Shown here piece by piece: positions 12,140 to 22,664 of a stretch of 64,000 nucleotides of DNA. Positions within the stretch are counted from its first letter, which is position 1; every line of letters begins with the position of its first letter. A program made the position numbers and the translations under genes. The notes under the pieces were generated by a model, which ran no database searches, was not told where the DNA came from, and worked only from the letters and a program-made list of their open reading frames with translations. The DNA is taken from assembly GCF_030272615.1 (NCBI RefSeq), contig NC_081408.1, positions 61,526,114-61,590,113 on the forward strand, written 5' to 3'. Source of the stretch: Cryptomeria japonica (lineage: Eukaryota; Streptophyta; Pinopsida; Cupressales; Cupressaceae).

Positions 12140-13489
12140 ATGGATTGCATTCCCACACGTGAGCACCACGTTGAGAGGATCCGATGGTACATGAGACCCG
12201 AGGTCTATGGACCACCGGTATGTATGACTATCCTCCTATGTGATTATGTAGATCTAGGCTAGACTTAGGGCTTAAATTAGAGTAAGCTCGCGCTAGGGTA
12301 GATTAGGATTAGGTTGGGGAGGGAGAAAAAGGTAGTGTGGCATGTGCGCTCATGCTAGTTCAATCTAGGGTCCCATGTGGGGTTCTATCAGCGCATGCAC
12401 CTATAGAATGTTGTGAGCGCCACTGGTTTGGTGCGAGCACTGAGTAAATCAGCACGTGCGCTAGGGGAGAAAGGGATGGAAAAATAGGTTTAGAATTTTG
12501 GCTTGAGGTAAGTCAAAGGTGCATTAGGGGATAGGATAGGGCTTAAGGATATGAAATGATGAATTGGATTGTTGGATGCAGGTAGTTTTGGGACCATTAG
12601 CATCAAGGGAGCACTGGCCGGCGACTACGAGACTATATCGATGGTTAAGGTCAGATGAGTTGGAGATCCTATTTGTTGTGGGGTTGCATTTTATCAATCA
12701 GTGGCTGAGGATTCGAGCTCACAATGCGTTGATGACCGCCTTAGTGGAGAGATGGGAGAGTAGGTATAACACCTTCCACCTACCTACTCACGAGGCAACA
12801 ATGACTCTACTAGATGTACGGAGGATCTTGAAGATCCCCATTCACGGCATCATCTTGGAGTACTGATGAGATGCAGCAGATTTTTACCTCCAGGAGGTTT
12901 GTGAGCATGAGGCACTGCCAATGCTGGATAGGAGCAGGATGCATTTAGGCAGGGCGATGGGTATCCTACACATTCCTCATCTGGTACTTGTGATTTGGGT
13001 ATTTTTGAGCTGACAGATTATACCTGATCTTGGAGGACAAGTGTTCCCTATTAGATGGAGCAGATGCATTTATTACATGATTCATGATTGTGCGTGGTAT
13101 GCTTGGGGAGCCATGATGTTGGCTCAATTATACCATGATATGCATCTTGTGGTGTACAGGGAGTATGCCAGCTTATTTGTAGGAGTTATATTTCTTCATA
13201 TCTTGGCGTGGGAGCATATTGCAGTTACACGACCAATGGGTGTATAGGATAGGCAGGCTTGACAACCATATATAGACATGTATAGGGGCCTATTATATTA
13301 TACACAGATATGATCAATATGGTTTTGGTGGCGCATTTTTGATGAGCTTTTGCAATTCACATGGTGCCCATTTTTGGGCAGTGAGATATGGAGGGTAGAC
13401 TTGCAGCTGCACTAGGCTAGAGTGGAGATGTGGCTATTTGGTAGGTTCATATATATTATAGAGTATTATGCTCCTTATAGAGTAGTGAG
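12140..13489 (+). pseudogene. Plant mobile domain (PMD, aminotransferase-like) pseudogene, antisense to element E
   Basis: A probable exon 1 (12140-12217, 26 codons) ends CCG|GTATGT. A 364-bp intron ends GATGCAG at 12581, and the frame resumes in phase at 12582. The main exon shows the family's hallmarks: LVERWESRYNTFHLPTHE, then MTLLDVRRILKIPIHG, later LHILAWEHIAVTRP (usual form WAWER..V.RP), and near the end IIEYYAPYRVV. Stops occur near 12864, 13008, 13245, 13264, 13311 and 13412, after which the frame continues to an LTR at 13490. PMD proteins occur in host MAIN-like genes and inside transposons. Here the gene lies opposite an LTR and its purine tract, the position described for antisense extra ORFs of Tat-type Ty3/gypsy elements. 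Confidence 0.8.
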
Positions 13490-14378
13490 TGTTAGATAGT
13501 TCAGATAACCAGAAGACAACTGAGAGGGGGGTGGTGAATCAGTTGTCACAGATTACAGGAACATTCAACAATTAAAACTTTAATACTGGAACCCAAAACA
13601 ATAATATCAGAATAGTAGTTAATCTAATCAAGCATACATAGTAATCACAGAATAAAAGCCATCCACACAACACCAGTATTTCTACATGGAAAACCTGGTA
13701 AAGGGAAAAACCGCAGTGGGAAGCCTACCCACAGTTAGATAATACTTCTACAGTAAGTATGCGAATTACAATGAAGGGGTCTGCACTTGTAGGAAGGCCA
13801 ACAACCTAGAGCACACTGCTCATCACAAAAGGAGCCTCACTGACTATGTATAAATCCAGACAACAATCCAGAGAAGTGTTGAATTGCAAAAGATAGCATC
13901 TCCTATGTCAGAGTATAGTTCCGGTTAAGCTCAATACTGGAGGACTAAATCCTCTTACATAAACCCAATTCGATCTCCAATGATCGACCAACTCCTTTAC
14001 CTGAATGATATTACATTATTCGCACATTACATTCCTTGACCATGACCTCCAAAAACAACCATGATGATCTACAATAAGATCTTTCATCTATATATACAAA
14101 ACCCTCAACCATAAACAATCAGATCGGCAACCAGACAATAAACGGATTACATAATTACAAACCATGTCAGCCTTAGACCAAACAAATAATAACAGCACAT
14201 AAGACATCCCAAAAATATATCAATAGGTCCTATCCACACCTTACATTAAAGTCGATCCATAACCTAGATCAACCCGACCAAGTATAGGTCCACACGCTCC
14301 ACTAATGATCTCCAAACACCAAGTCTCGAACATTATCACCAACAGCATCTTGAAACTCCATCAGAAGTTGCACCAACA
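13490..14378 (-). repeat. LTR D: Sirevirus-like LTR fragment or solo LTR
   Basis: On the plus strand it starts TGTTAGATAGTTCAG and soon reads CTGAGAGGGGGGTGG then TGAATCAG, a signature of these LTRs. The shared block near 13688-13735 reads, on the minus strand, GTTTTTCCC, TTACCAG, GTTTTCCATG. The far end is uncertain: CACCAACA at 14344 or 14378. There is no primer site on its left and no matching target duplication, so it is a solo LTR or a truncated piece. It cuts the PMD pseudogene. Confidence 0.6.
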
Positions 14379-14414
14379 CCACTTATGAAATTCATCAAAT
14401 ATCTCCACTAAAAT

Positions 14415-15611
14415 TGATGAATACTAAGAGGGGGGGTGAATTAGTATACCAAAAAATACTGTAAACAAACTTTTGAACAGTTTAGCAGATAACCGGTACA
14501 ACAAATTCACTAATAAACTAGTTAAGATAAATGCAAACCAAATAGAAAACAAAGCATTCACCCACAAGAGCACAATCACCATAACACAAGATATTTGATG
14601 TGGAAACCCAAATGGGAAAAACCACGGTGAGAAGAAACTCACAAGTAACTATCTGCAGAATAGAAACCAGACTGGTTAAGGTCATACTGATTAAGGTCAT
14701 ACAATGTTCTTCACCAAAATAGATCCTATTAGGAATCTAGATCTCTATTAGGAGATAAGTCCTGTTAAAGACTACCTTGTTAGAGCATTTCAGATCCACA
14801 ATTGTGAACCACCTTGTTATAGGATTTACAAAGGCTTTGCTAGGCCTACCTAGTTAAGGGTTTCAGACTTGTTGAAGATATTAGTAATCAACAAGTGAAT
14901 GATCTAGATAGTAGCACTGTATCCTTAATTAGATCCTTGTCGGCTCATTGTTAATGCATTTCAACATTGCTTCAATCTTCAATATCTTCACACTCTATCT
15001 CTTCACATAGACCTAATCTTCTCTACAATGATCGCACATAGCCTTTTCTCTCACACACCTCTCTCATATCATACATGCAAACCCCAGACATAATGTCCTT
15101 ATAAAGGAAACTGATTTCATGTCAGTCCAATAGAATTAGACTACAAGTTCCTAGGTTTAATGCATCCACACACATTTGGTAACATGACATAAAATCACTG
15201 CCAAAGTGTCGATGGATGATAACTCATCACACATTATAGTAATACTAGTTGGTAACTCATCACAGAGTAATACCGGTTAATACAATCTAACGATTACCGG
15301 TTGTCAAAAATGAAGACTGGTAGAGCATAGTGTTCTGATCAACAGTTAACTACCGCTTGGGTCCTTCGTACTACTTGCTATCCTCGAACCGCTTGGGGTC
15401 TCCATACCGCTTGAGCTCTTCAGTCAATCTATGACTGGTAAACATCTTCTGAAAAATACCGATAGTCTAAAGACTATACAGTCAATAATACACAATACCG
15501 GTTGGAACAATTACCGGTTGAGCATAACTCATACATCAAGAGAGTGTGTGTCCATCATCAAGAAAGTGTGTGTCCATCAATGACAATCAAAACATCATCA
15601 AAATGCCAACA
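14415..15611 (-). repeat. Copy A 3' LTR
   Basis: 1,197 bp. It starts (plus strand) TGATGAATACTAAGAGGGGG and ends ATGCCAACA. Directly beyond, the minus-strand purine tract CAAAGGGGGAGATTG is the 3' motif typical of Sirevirus-type copia elements. It aligns with both B LTRs. Confidence 0.88.
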
Positions 15612-15889
15612 ATCTCCCCCTTTGGAATTGATGGCAACACTTAGGAAAATTTTGACATCTAAGTGTTTTGACAAAAAAAATGTCAATCAAAATTACTCCC
15701 CTTAAGCATATACACTATCCGTTTTGCAAAAATTACAATGTAACTACTTCCCAAAGTGGTAACATGAAAGTATAGGAAATGGTAACATTCACCAAAATTT
15801 TAATGTACACTACTCCCCCTTTGCCAACAATGACAAAGTGATGCAAAATAACCCCCATTTCGTTATACAATAAAAAATAGAGGAAATGT
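15612..15889 (-). other. Copy A 3' untranslated region and purine tract
   Basis: This short non-coding stretch separates the ORF2 stop from the LTR. It contains the purine tract next to the LTR and several further plus-strand CTCCCC-type tracts (for example near 15697 and 15813). Confidence 0.5.
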
Positions 15890-18832
15890 TCATGACAATA
15901 AGTAATGAAATTTATCAAAAATAGATTTAAAGTCCTACATAAAAGTTTTCATGGCCAATGTCCATGACTCAAGTAATGAGGTAGCAACCTCACTTTCAGT
16001 CTTTATCTAGAATACCAATTCTTCCATTGCATCAATGGTACTCATCTCTTGAGTTACCGTGATAGCTTCTAGGTTGAGAAAACATTTCTAAAGAATCTGT
16101 AGTCTTGGCAATAAGAACAATTGAAGTTCCTACAAATCTCTAGTCTGGTTGCAGATCTCTGAGTCCATCTTGGCAGTCTGAAGCTGATAATGATGAACCA
16201 TTTACCCATATGTAATGAATGAATCATAGGGCATCTTGAAGGTGATGATATAGGTTTGGAACTCCGATTGGAGTTTATCTTTCTATTTAAGCACATCATC
16301 ACAAAATAGATGGGGTTGGCAGATTTTTCTCAAAACTAATTTCCCCTCATCCATAGCAACACTGATATCCTTTTGTTGTTTCAGTAGTTGTGTCCAAAGC
16401 TCATTCATTTTCTTGACTAAGGCAGTGTTGAGTGCCTTTTCATGGTTCTTCTTTGCAGTGGCTTTAGCAACATCTTCCAAGCATTGTACCTGGTCCTCCA
16501 CTACGATACAAAGAAGTTTGAGCTCGGACAGAGAGGAATCGGTACTAGGGAGGTTGGTACTAGGAATCAGACTGGTGAGGGTGTCAACCACAGTTTGTAT
16601 GACATCTTGTTCCTTCTTCCTCCGTAATTCTTCCAGTCTTTCATGTGCAAGTTTGATCCTATGCAGTAGCTCAGACTCATCTGCAAGAGAGATCAATAGA
16701 AATGGTGTTATCAAGTGGTTTGGTTTGATCACCGGTTGCCTTGGGAGTTTCAGCTTATTTGTTCTTCTCTGCTTCCTTCTCCTCTTCTATTTTTTTCTTA
16801 TCTTCCTCCTTCTTTCTTTCTTCTTCCTTCCTCTTCTTCTTTCCTCTTCTCCTCTTCTTTCCTCTTCTCCTCCTCTTTCTTCTTTTCTTCCTCTTTCTTC
16901 TTCTCTTCATCTTTCTTCTTCTCTACCTCTTTGTCCTATTTCCCTTTTTCAATTTTTTCCTTGTCTTGTTTCTCTCTCTGCTTTGTCCTGTTTCTCTTTC
17001 TCTGCTTTTTCTTTTTCATGTTCCTCTTTCTCTTTGTCCAGAGTGACATCTTCACTATAGTATCAATTTGCTTTGTCTCTCTCTCACCTTCACTGTCAAA
17101 TACTTTATCCGGTTTGCCTAAGGATAGGTTAGGTTCTTGTTCAACCTTCTTATTGGCTTCAGATACTCGGTGCATATTGATAGCAGCTTTCACATGTATG
17201 TGAGTAACCTTTTCTACTTCAGAAGCTTTTCCTTCTAGTAGCATGAGTCTTCTCCTTCCCATGAAGAAGATGCCTTTGTTCTTATCCATTATTTCAAACA
17301 ACTCAGAATTAGAAGCATCCGAAAAATATTGTGCAAAAATTTTCTCTCTGATTTGTTGTTCTTTCTCAATGGCAATGCGCCATTTATTATATAAAGAATC
17401 TGTTGTAATCGATCTAATCTCAGATGGCGACCGATCATTAACACATAAATATTTGATGATTTCCTATTCTACTTCTTCTTTTTCATTATCATTAAAGTCA
17501 TCAAAATACTCCTTTAGACCATCAAGCACTTTTCTCCTAATATTCTTAATTGTCCTCTGACAATGTGTCATTGGTTTATAAGAGGAAATATTTACATTTA
17601 TTGATGTTGAAGTTGCAGGAACATTACCGGTAGACTTCACCTTCTTTCTTGATTGCCTTGTCTTCTTTGGTTGAATTTCTGCTTCAGTGTCCTCTGACTC
17701 TAATGAGTTTGATCTGGTTTTCTGCTTCCTCTCAAATACCTTTGCTAGAACAACCTCAAGTTTCTTCTTAGCTGGTGACCACTTGGTCACTTTTGGACTG
17801 GCAGAGGTAACCGGTGCAGATACCAATGGCACTACTTTGTCCTTTTTCTGTTTTGGTTCTTCAACTGGTGTGACCCTTTCCACATAGGTACCAATTCTCT
17901 TTTTCTTAGCATCCAATGGTGAAGCAAGTAGGGTAGAGGCATACCCGATCAACATGTCATTCATTACTTCATACCCCATTGGTTCAACTACTTCCTTTCT
18001 CGGTTCCACGGCTTCCATTATGCAGTCATCTATCCTTATTATGAAGGAAATGTCATCTTCATACTTCTTCACAATATCATCAGATATCCTCATTCTCTGG
18101 CTCATTTTCTGCTTGAATTCATCAAAATACTTGTTAAGAACCTCAGGATATCTAGTTCCCACTATTTGTAGACTTTCCTTGATTTTTTTGGAGACCGGTA
18201 AGTCTACAGACCATTGCACATCACCTACTCCAAGGAAATAACCTTGAAAGTAGAAAAATAAACTGACCAGAAGTTGGCCAAATCTAAACCTTAAAGAATT
18301 GTCTTGTTTGATGGACTTCGGATTCAACAACAATTGCTTCCGTAGACAGGTACATAGATCAAATGTAGTGTCTTCCTTGATCATTTTGTAAGAAGCATTC
18401 ACTGCAGCAGTAGGGATAGAGTTCATTCTGCTAGCATAAAACAAACGGTAACCAATCACCATGCAAGCATATTTCACCAGATCATCTTTAATGGTGTTGA
18501 CAGTCATTGCCCGTTGGTCACTCATAGAACTGGTGAGCTTGGTCATTTCAGTCTTGGTAACCTTTCGTAGGGTTGGTATCTTTCCAATATTGTAGAAACC
18601 GATGATGACATGATTTGCTTCTGGTGTGATGTCATGCATCCGCTCGAGATACATCTTATCACCATGTACTCTGTTGAGGATGATGCGGATATGATCTTCT
18701 ATGAACTCTTCCAGAAAATATGCTGCATTGCGTAGTTTAATCTTCTCAAGGACACTGTATTCATGTTTGATCTTCTTATCATCCCCACAGAACAAACTTA
18801 GCTGGGAATGAATCACTAGTGACCCTAGGTGG
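15890..18832 (-). pseudogene. Copy A ORF2: large unrecognised element protein
   Basis: It begins within ORF2 at LGSLVIHSQLSLF (18832) and ends at a TGA (15890-15892). The first 450 residues are uninterrupted to a TAG at 17464. Parts in order are: a globular region of about 310 residues, with MVIGYRLFYASRM near 18440 and LFFYFQGYFLGVGDVQW near 18240; a basic Ser/Thr/Pro-rich linker; a conserved block near 17580-17400 (MTHCQRTIKNIRRK, then YLCVNDRSPSEIRS after the stop); a Lys/Glu-rich helix around 16990-16740; and a predicted coiled-coil C-terminus (HRIKLAHERLEELRRKKEQD through ICQPHLFCDDVL). There are further stops at 16283 and beyond. No protease, RT, RNase H or integrase motif is present. 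Pairwise similarity to B runs through the whole length. I do not recognise a family; a search against Transposase_32-type plant transposon domains would be the first test. Confidence 0.8.
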
Positions 18833-20082
18833 GTAAGTGCACCAAGATGGTGAACAAAAAGGGGGGTATAAGTGGCCACTTCTTTTTTTTTTTGAAAACA
18901 GGTAAACCTGAACTTTAAAGAGCTATTTGAAGGTCATGCACTCAAAACTAGGAGTTGAGAAAAGAATAAGAATTGTAGTACTCTGAATCTAGTTTCTAAA
19001 CTACTATTTTTTAAAAAATTGGATAAGATTAAGAAGGTCAAACCTTTCACGCATGAAAAATGGTTCCTGATTTTTTCATAAAAATATAACATAGCTATTT
19101 TCATGCGATGCACAAAATATATAGTTAAATTTAGTATTTTGCAAAACCCTTTGGTAGGATGATAGGTAAGAGTGAGATCTAGAAGTTGTGTAATTTTTTG
19201 TAATTTTTTGTTGGATATTTTATTTTTTATGATTTTTGGAAGTGACTGCATCCTAAAAATTTGGTACCTGTTCGTGCACTGGGAATAACTTGCATCAAAA
19301 TAATAAAAAATGTAAAAAACATTATTTAAAAGTGTATACAATCTAGTGTAGAAAAATAATATATAATTTATTTTCAATTTGGTCAAGTATATCAAAAGTT
19401 ATTAAAAACATGGTAGACATATGTCTGTGAGGACTGTCAAGGCACTGATAAAGAAAATTAAAGTTTACTATGCTAATGTTGTCCAAAAATTAAAAAATTT
19501 ATATGGTCAGAAAACTAAGAAGATGTGTGAGATTATGGTGGTAATTTTAGAGATACCCACTTGATCACTTGTAAACTTGATGACGATGAAGTCAAGAAAT
19601 CATGGTGGAGGATGAAAAAACATGTAAAGGAACAAAAAAGGGGGGAAAATGGGCTTGCAAGCCTTAGGGTCATTTTCCAACCCTCTTACCAAGCCAAAAC
19701 CTGCACGAGTTTTAAAGAACCACCCGCATGGGTTTTAAAGAACCAAAAGTACTATTCATAGTTCTAAATAACCCGTACGGGTTATGAAGAATTATAAATT
19801 TTTTTTTTGTTTCACAAAACTTGTACAGGTTATGAAGAACTAAAAACATTTTTTTTTGTTTCACAAAACCCGTATGGGTTATGAAGACATAATAATGTAT
19901 GCTTGTAAACTAAGCATTTACTAGACATGTTTTAGACATACCTAGATAATATGTGTTTATGTATGAAAATATGCATATTCATAGTTATATATACATATAT
20001 TTATATAGATATATGTATATATGTTTGTATACATGCATGTATCTCTTGTTTTTCTCTCTCTCTCGTCTTACTTCCCCATCAT
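18833..20082. other. Spacer between copies A and B
   Basis: AT-rich sequence not shared with copy B. A 153-codon minus ORF (18934-19395) has a composition that looks like chance in AT-rich DNA. The right half holds the palindromic repeats at 19697-19885 and a TATATA/CTCT stretch that resembles the right flank of copy B. Confidence 0.4.
19697..19885. repeat. Array of short palindromic repeats, left of copy B
   Basis: Five related units about 35-50 bp apart. The best is ATAACCCGTACGGGTTAT (19768-19785), a perfect 18-bp palindrome. The others (near 19697, 19731, 19817 and 19866) are degenerate versions such as AAAACCCGTATGGGTTATG. Two more lie at 42262-42338, on the other side of copy B. Confidence 0.75.
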
Positions 20083-21207
20083 TGATGAATACTAAGAGGG
20101 GGGGTGAATTAGTATGCCAAAAATCTTTGCACTTAAACACTTTGCAAGACTAACAGTAAACCGGTAAAACAGTTTAGTAGACAAACCGGTTAGCACATGC
20201 AAACCAAATAGCAAATAATGCATTCACCCACAGAAGCACAAATACCATAACATAAGAGATTTTGACGTGGAAACCCAAATGGGAAAAACCACGATGAGAT
20301 GGAACTCACAAGTAACTATGTGCAGAATAGGAACTAGACCGGTTAAGGTCTTACAATGTTCTTTATCAGAACAATTCCTGTTAGGAATCTCAATCTCTGT
20401 TAGGAGATAAGTCTGGTTTAAGACTACCTTGCTAGAGGATTTTTGATCCACAGATGTGAACCACCTTGTTAGAGGATTTACAAAAGGCTTTTGGGCCTAC
20501 CCGGTTAAGGGCTATAGACTTGTCGAAGATGTGAGTAATCAACAAGTGATTGATCTAGCAAATAGCACAAATTGCTTGGTTAGATCCTTGATAGCTCATT
20601 CCTAATGCATTCCAGCATTACTTCAGTCTTCTACACATTCATACTCTCCCTGATTCCTCAACCACCTTAAACCCTAGCAACAATATCAACTTCACCAATA
20701 GCAACAACCTAAAACCCTAGACATGATGTCCTTATAAAGGAATCTGATTTCATGTCGGTCCAATAGGATTACAATCCAATTCCCTAGGTTCAATGAACCA
20801 GGACATACTTGGTAACTTGACACAAAAAGCACCGTTAAAGTATCGGCACAGTGAAAAAATCGGTGGATGGTAACTCATCACAAAAATGCTGGTCGGCAAC
20901 TCATCACAGAGTATTACCGGTTCATACAAAATATTAGTTCAAGCAAAATACCGGTTGCCGGTTTGATAAAATGAAGACTGGGAAATATGTGTTCTTTCAC
21001 TTTGATCCTTCGAACCGCTTGGGGTTAACATGCTGCTTCAGACCGGTAAACACATTTTGCAAAACACCAATAGTCTAACGACTATAATGGATCATACAGG
21101 TTGCAACATATTCCAGATGAGCTTAAACTTATACATACAAAAATGATCTCGATGCAAGTGTGTGTCCATCAATGACAATCACAACATAATCATCAAAGAT
21201 GCCAACA
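20083..21207 (-). repeat. Copy B 3' LTR
   Basis: 1,125 bp. On the plus strand it begins TGATGAATACTAAGAGGGGG and ends GATGCCAACA. The minus-strand purine tract AAAAGGGGAGATTG abuts it. It aligns throughout with 38760-39902. Confidence 0.92.
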
Positions 21208-21494
21208 ATCTCCCCTTTTGGCATTGATGGCAACACTTAGGAAAATAAAATTTTGACATCTAAGCGTTTTACAACAAAATCATGCCATTAGCAAAATTGC
21301 TCCCCCTAAGCATATACATTATCCCTTTAACAATACAATGTATAACTATTTTGCATATAGATATATCAGAGCATACATCAAAATTTTAAATACCAGATAC
21401 TTCTCCCCCTTAGAATACTTCTCACTGTTTGCCAACAATGAAAAAGTACGGCTGAACAACCCCTATTTCCATTTGGTATTAAAATAATAAAAGT
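21208..21494 (-). other. Copy B 3' untranslated region
   Basis: About 290 bp between the ORF2 stop and the LTR. It contains the purine tract and two further pyrimidine tracts near 21300 and 21405 (plus strand GCTCCCCCT and TCTCCCCCT). It matches the corresponding part of copy A. Confidence 0.6.
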
Positions 21495-22019
21495 TTATGA
21501 CAATAAAGAATGAAACTTGTCAAAAACAGATTTAAAGTCCTGCAAGAATTGTTTCATAGATAAAGACCAGGACTCAAGTAGGGAGGTGGCTACTTCTTTC
21601 TCTATCTGCATTTGTGAGACATGTTCTTCCATGGCGTCAATTGTGCTCATCTCCTGTGTCATTGTTAAGGCATCCAGATTTAGATAGCACTTCTGAAGAA
21701 TTTGCAGACGTGGGAGTAGAACCAGTTGTAGCTCCTGCAAATCTCGAGACCAGGTGCAGATCTCATGCTCCATTTTTGTTGTCTGGATGTGAAACTGGTG
21801 AATGGTTTGCCCATAGGCTATAAAGGAGTCATAAGGCGGCTTGAATGTGCTCATGTAGGACTGTAAGTCAGATTGAAGCTTTTGCTTCTGTGTAAGCACA
21901 TCATCACAGAATAGATGGGGTTGGCAAATCTTGCTGAGTAGAAGATTCACCTCATCCAGAGCATCCCTTATATCCTTTTGTGCTTTTTGGAGTTCAATCC
22001 GGAGCCCATTTAACTTCCT
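21495..22019 (-). pseudogene. Copy B ORF2, C-terminal segment
   Basis: This resumes ORF2 on the far side of Copia-2. It carries the conserved KICQPHLFCDDVLTQKQKLQ block and the C-terminal helix MTQEMSTIDAMEEHVSQMQ, and ends FDKFHSLLS at a stop at 21495. It aligns residue for residue with copy A 16350-15890. The 5-bp target duplication TTCCT is at 22015-22019. A stretch near 21960-22010 continues the frame into the insertion point. Confidence 0.85.
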
Positions 22020-22489
22020 TGTTAGGGTTTCAAGCAGATCCGAAGCAAATATGAACTAACAATTATATGCAGATTTAAATACAAAAGATAAAGAAATAAA
22101 ATAGGACACAGATAGCATAGAGATTTAACGCGGTTCACCCATAATGGGTTATGTCCACCATACACAATCGTCCAATCTTTCTTATTATCCAGCAAAAATA
22201 GTACATCAATCTTACAATGCCTTAAGCATCCCAGTCGCTTATAACATGCATTTTTAGAGCAAAACCAAAAGTCGGCCTTTTTAAAAGGGTTTTATTACAA
22301 TGTCGGTTTTCATCAACAAAAAAAAATACCCAAAAAAAAATTTCTTGGGGGCTCTCGCCCCCAAACCCCCGCTTTTCTTAGGGGTTGCCACCCCCAAACC
22401 CCTACCCGGGGCCTGGCCCGGTCCCGAACCCCGATAAGGATACGTGCTGAGTGTACAGTACTTTGTTGATTAGTCGCCACATTTTAACA
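22020..22489 (-). repeat. Copia-2 3' LTR, long form with GC-rich block
   Basis: 470 bp. It begins TGTTAGGGTTTCAAGCAG and ends ATTTTAACA. Relative to the other LTR it has about 140 extra bases (22310-22450), including a GC-rich part with GGGGGCTCTCGCCCCC and CGGGGCCTGGCCCGG, strong hairpin-forming sequences. Confidence 0.88.
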
Positions 22490-22605
22490 ATCTCCCACTT
22501 GGAGACTGATCAACCTCCACACCAAACAATCTCCCACTTGGAGACTAATCAAGCTCCACACCGAACAATCTCCCACTTGGAGACTGATACTACACAACAC
22601 CACTA
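22489..22605 (-). repeat. Three tandem 39-bp repeats at the Copia-2 purine tract
   Basis: AATCTCCCACTTGGAGACT recurs at 22489, 22528 and 22567 with a 39-bp period. On the minus strand each copy carries AAGTGGGAGATTG, the purine tract, so three potential plus-strand primers sit upstream of the 3' LTR. Only the copy touching the LTR is in the canonical place. Confidence 0.85.
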
Positions 22606-22664
22606 TACATGCAACATCCATTGGATAAAACACTAGGACTCGACTGGTATAAATTCCATAATTA

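Larger units (their letters stand above)
14415..18832 (-). mobile_element. Copy A: 3' part of the non-autonomous Sirevirus-like element
   Basis: A minus-strand 3' LTR (14415-15611) is followed by a short 3' untranslated region and ORF2 (15890-18832). Similarity to copy B ends abruptly near 18832, just inside the N-terminal part of ORF2. The first 57 codons or so, gag and the 5' LTR are therefore missing. It shares B's orientation but has no insertions. Stops in ORF2 show that it is inactive. Confidence 0.85.

Noticed and set aside
16413-17203. Plus-strand Ser/Leu/Phe-rich ORFs up to 215 codons
   Set aside because: Antisense shadows of the Lys/Glu-rich part of copy A ORF2.
18934-19395. Minus 153-codon ORF, Phe/Tyr/Leu-rich
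   Set aside because: AT-rich composition, no homologue in copies B or C, no motif; likely chance.
22488-22605. CRISPR-like array (three 39-bp repeats)
   Set aside because: Direct tandem repeats without spacers, next to a retrotransposon purine tract in a plant genome.
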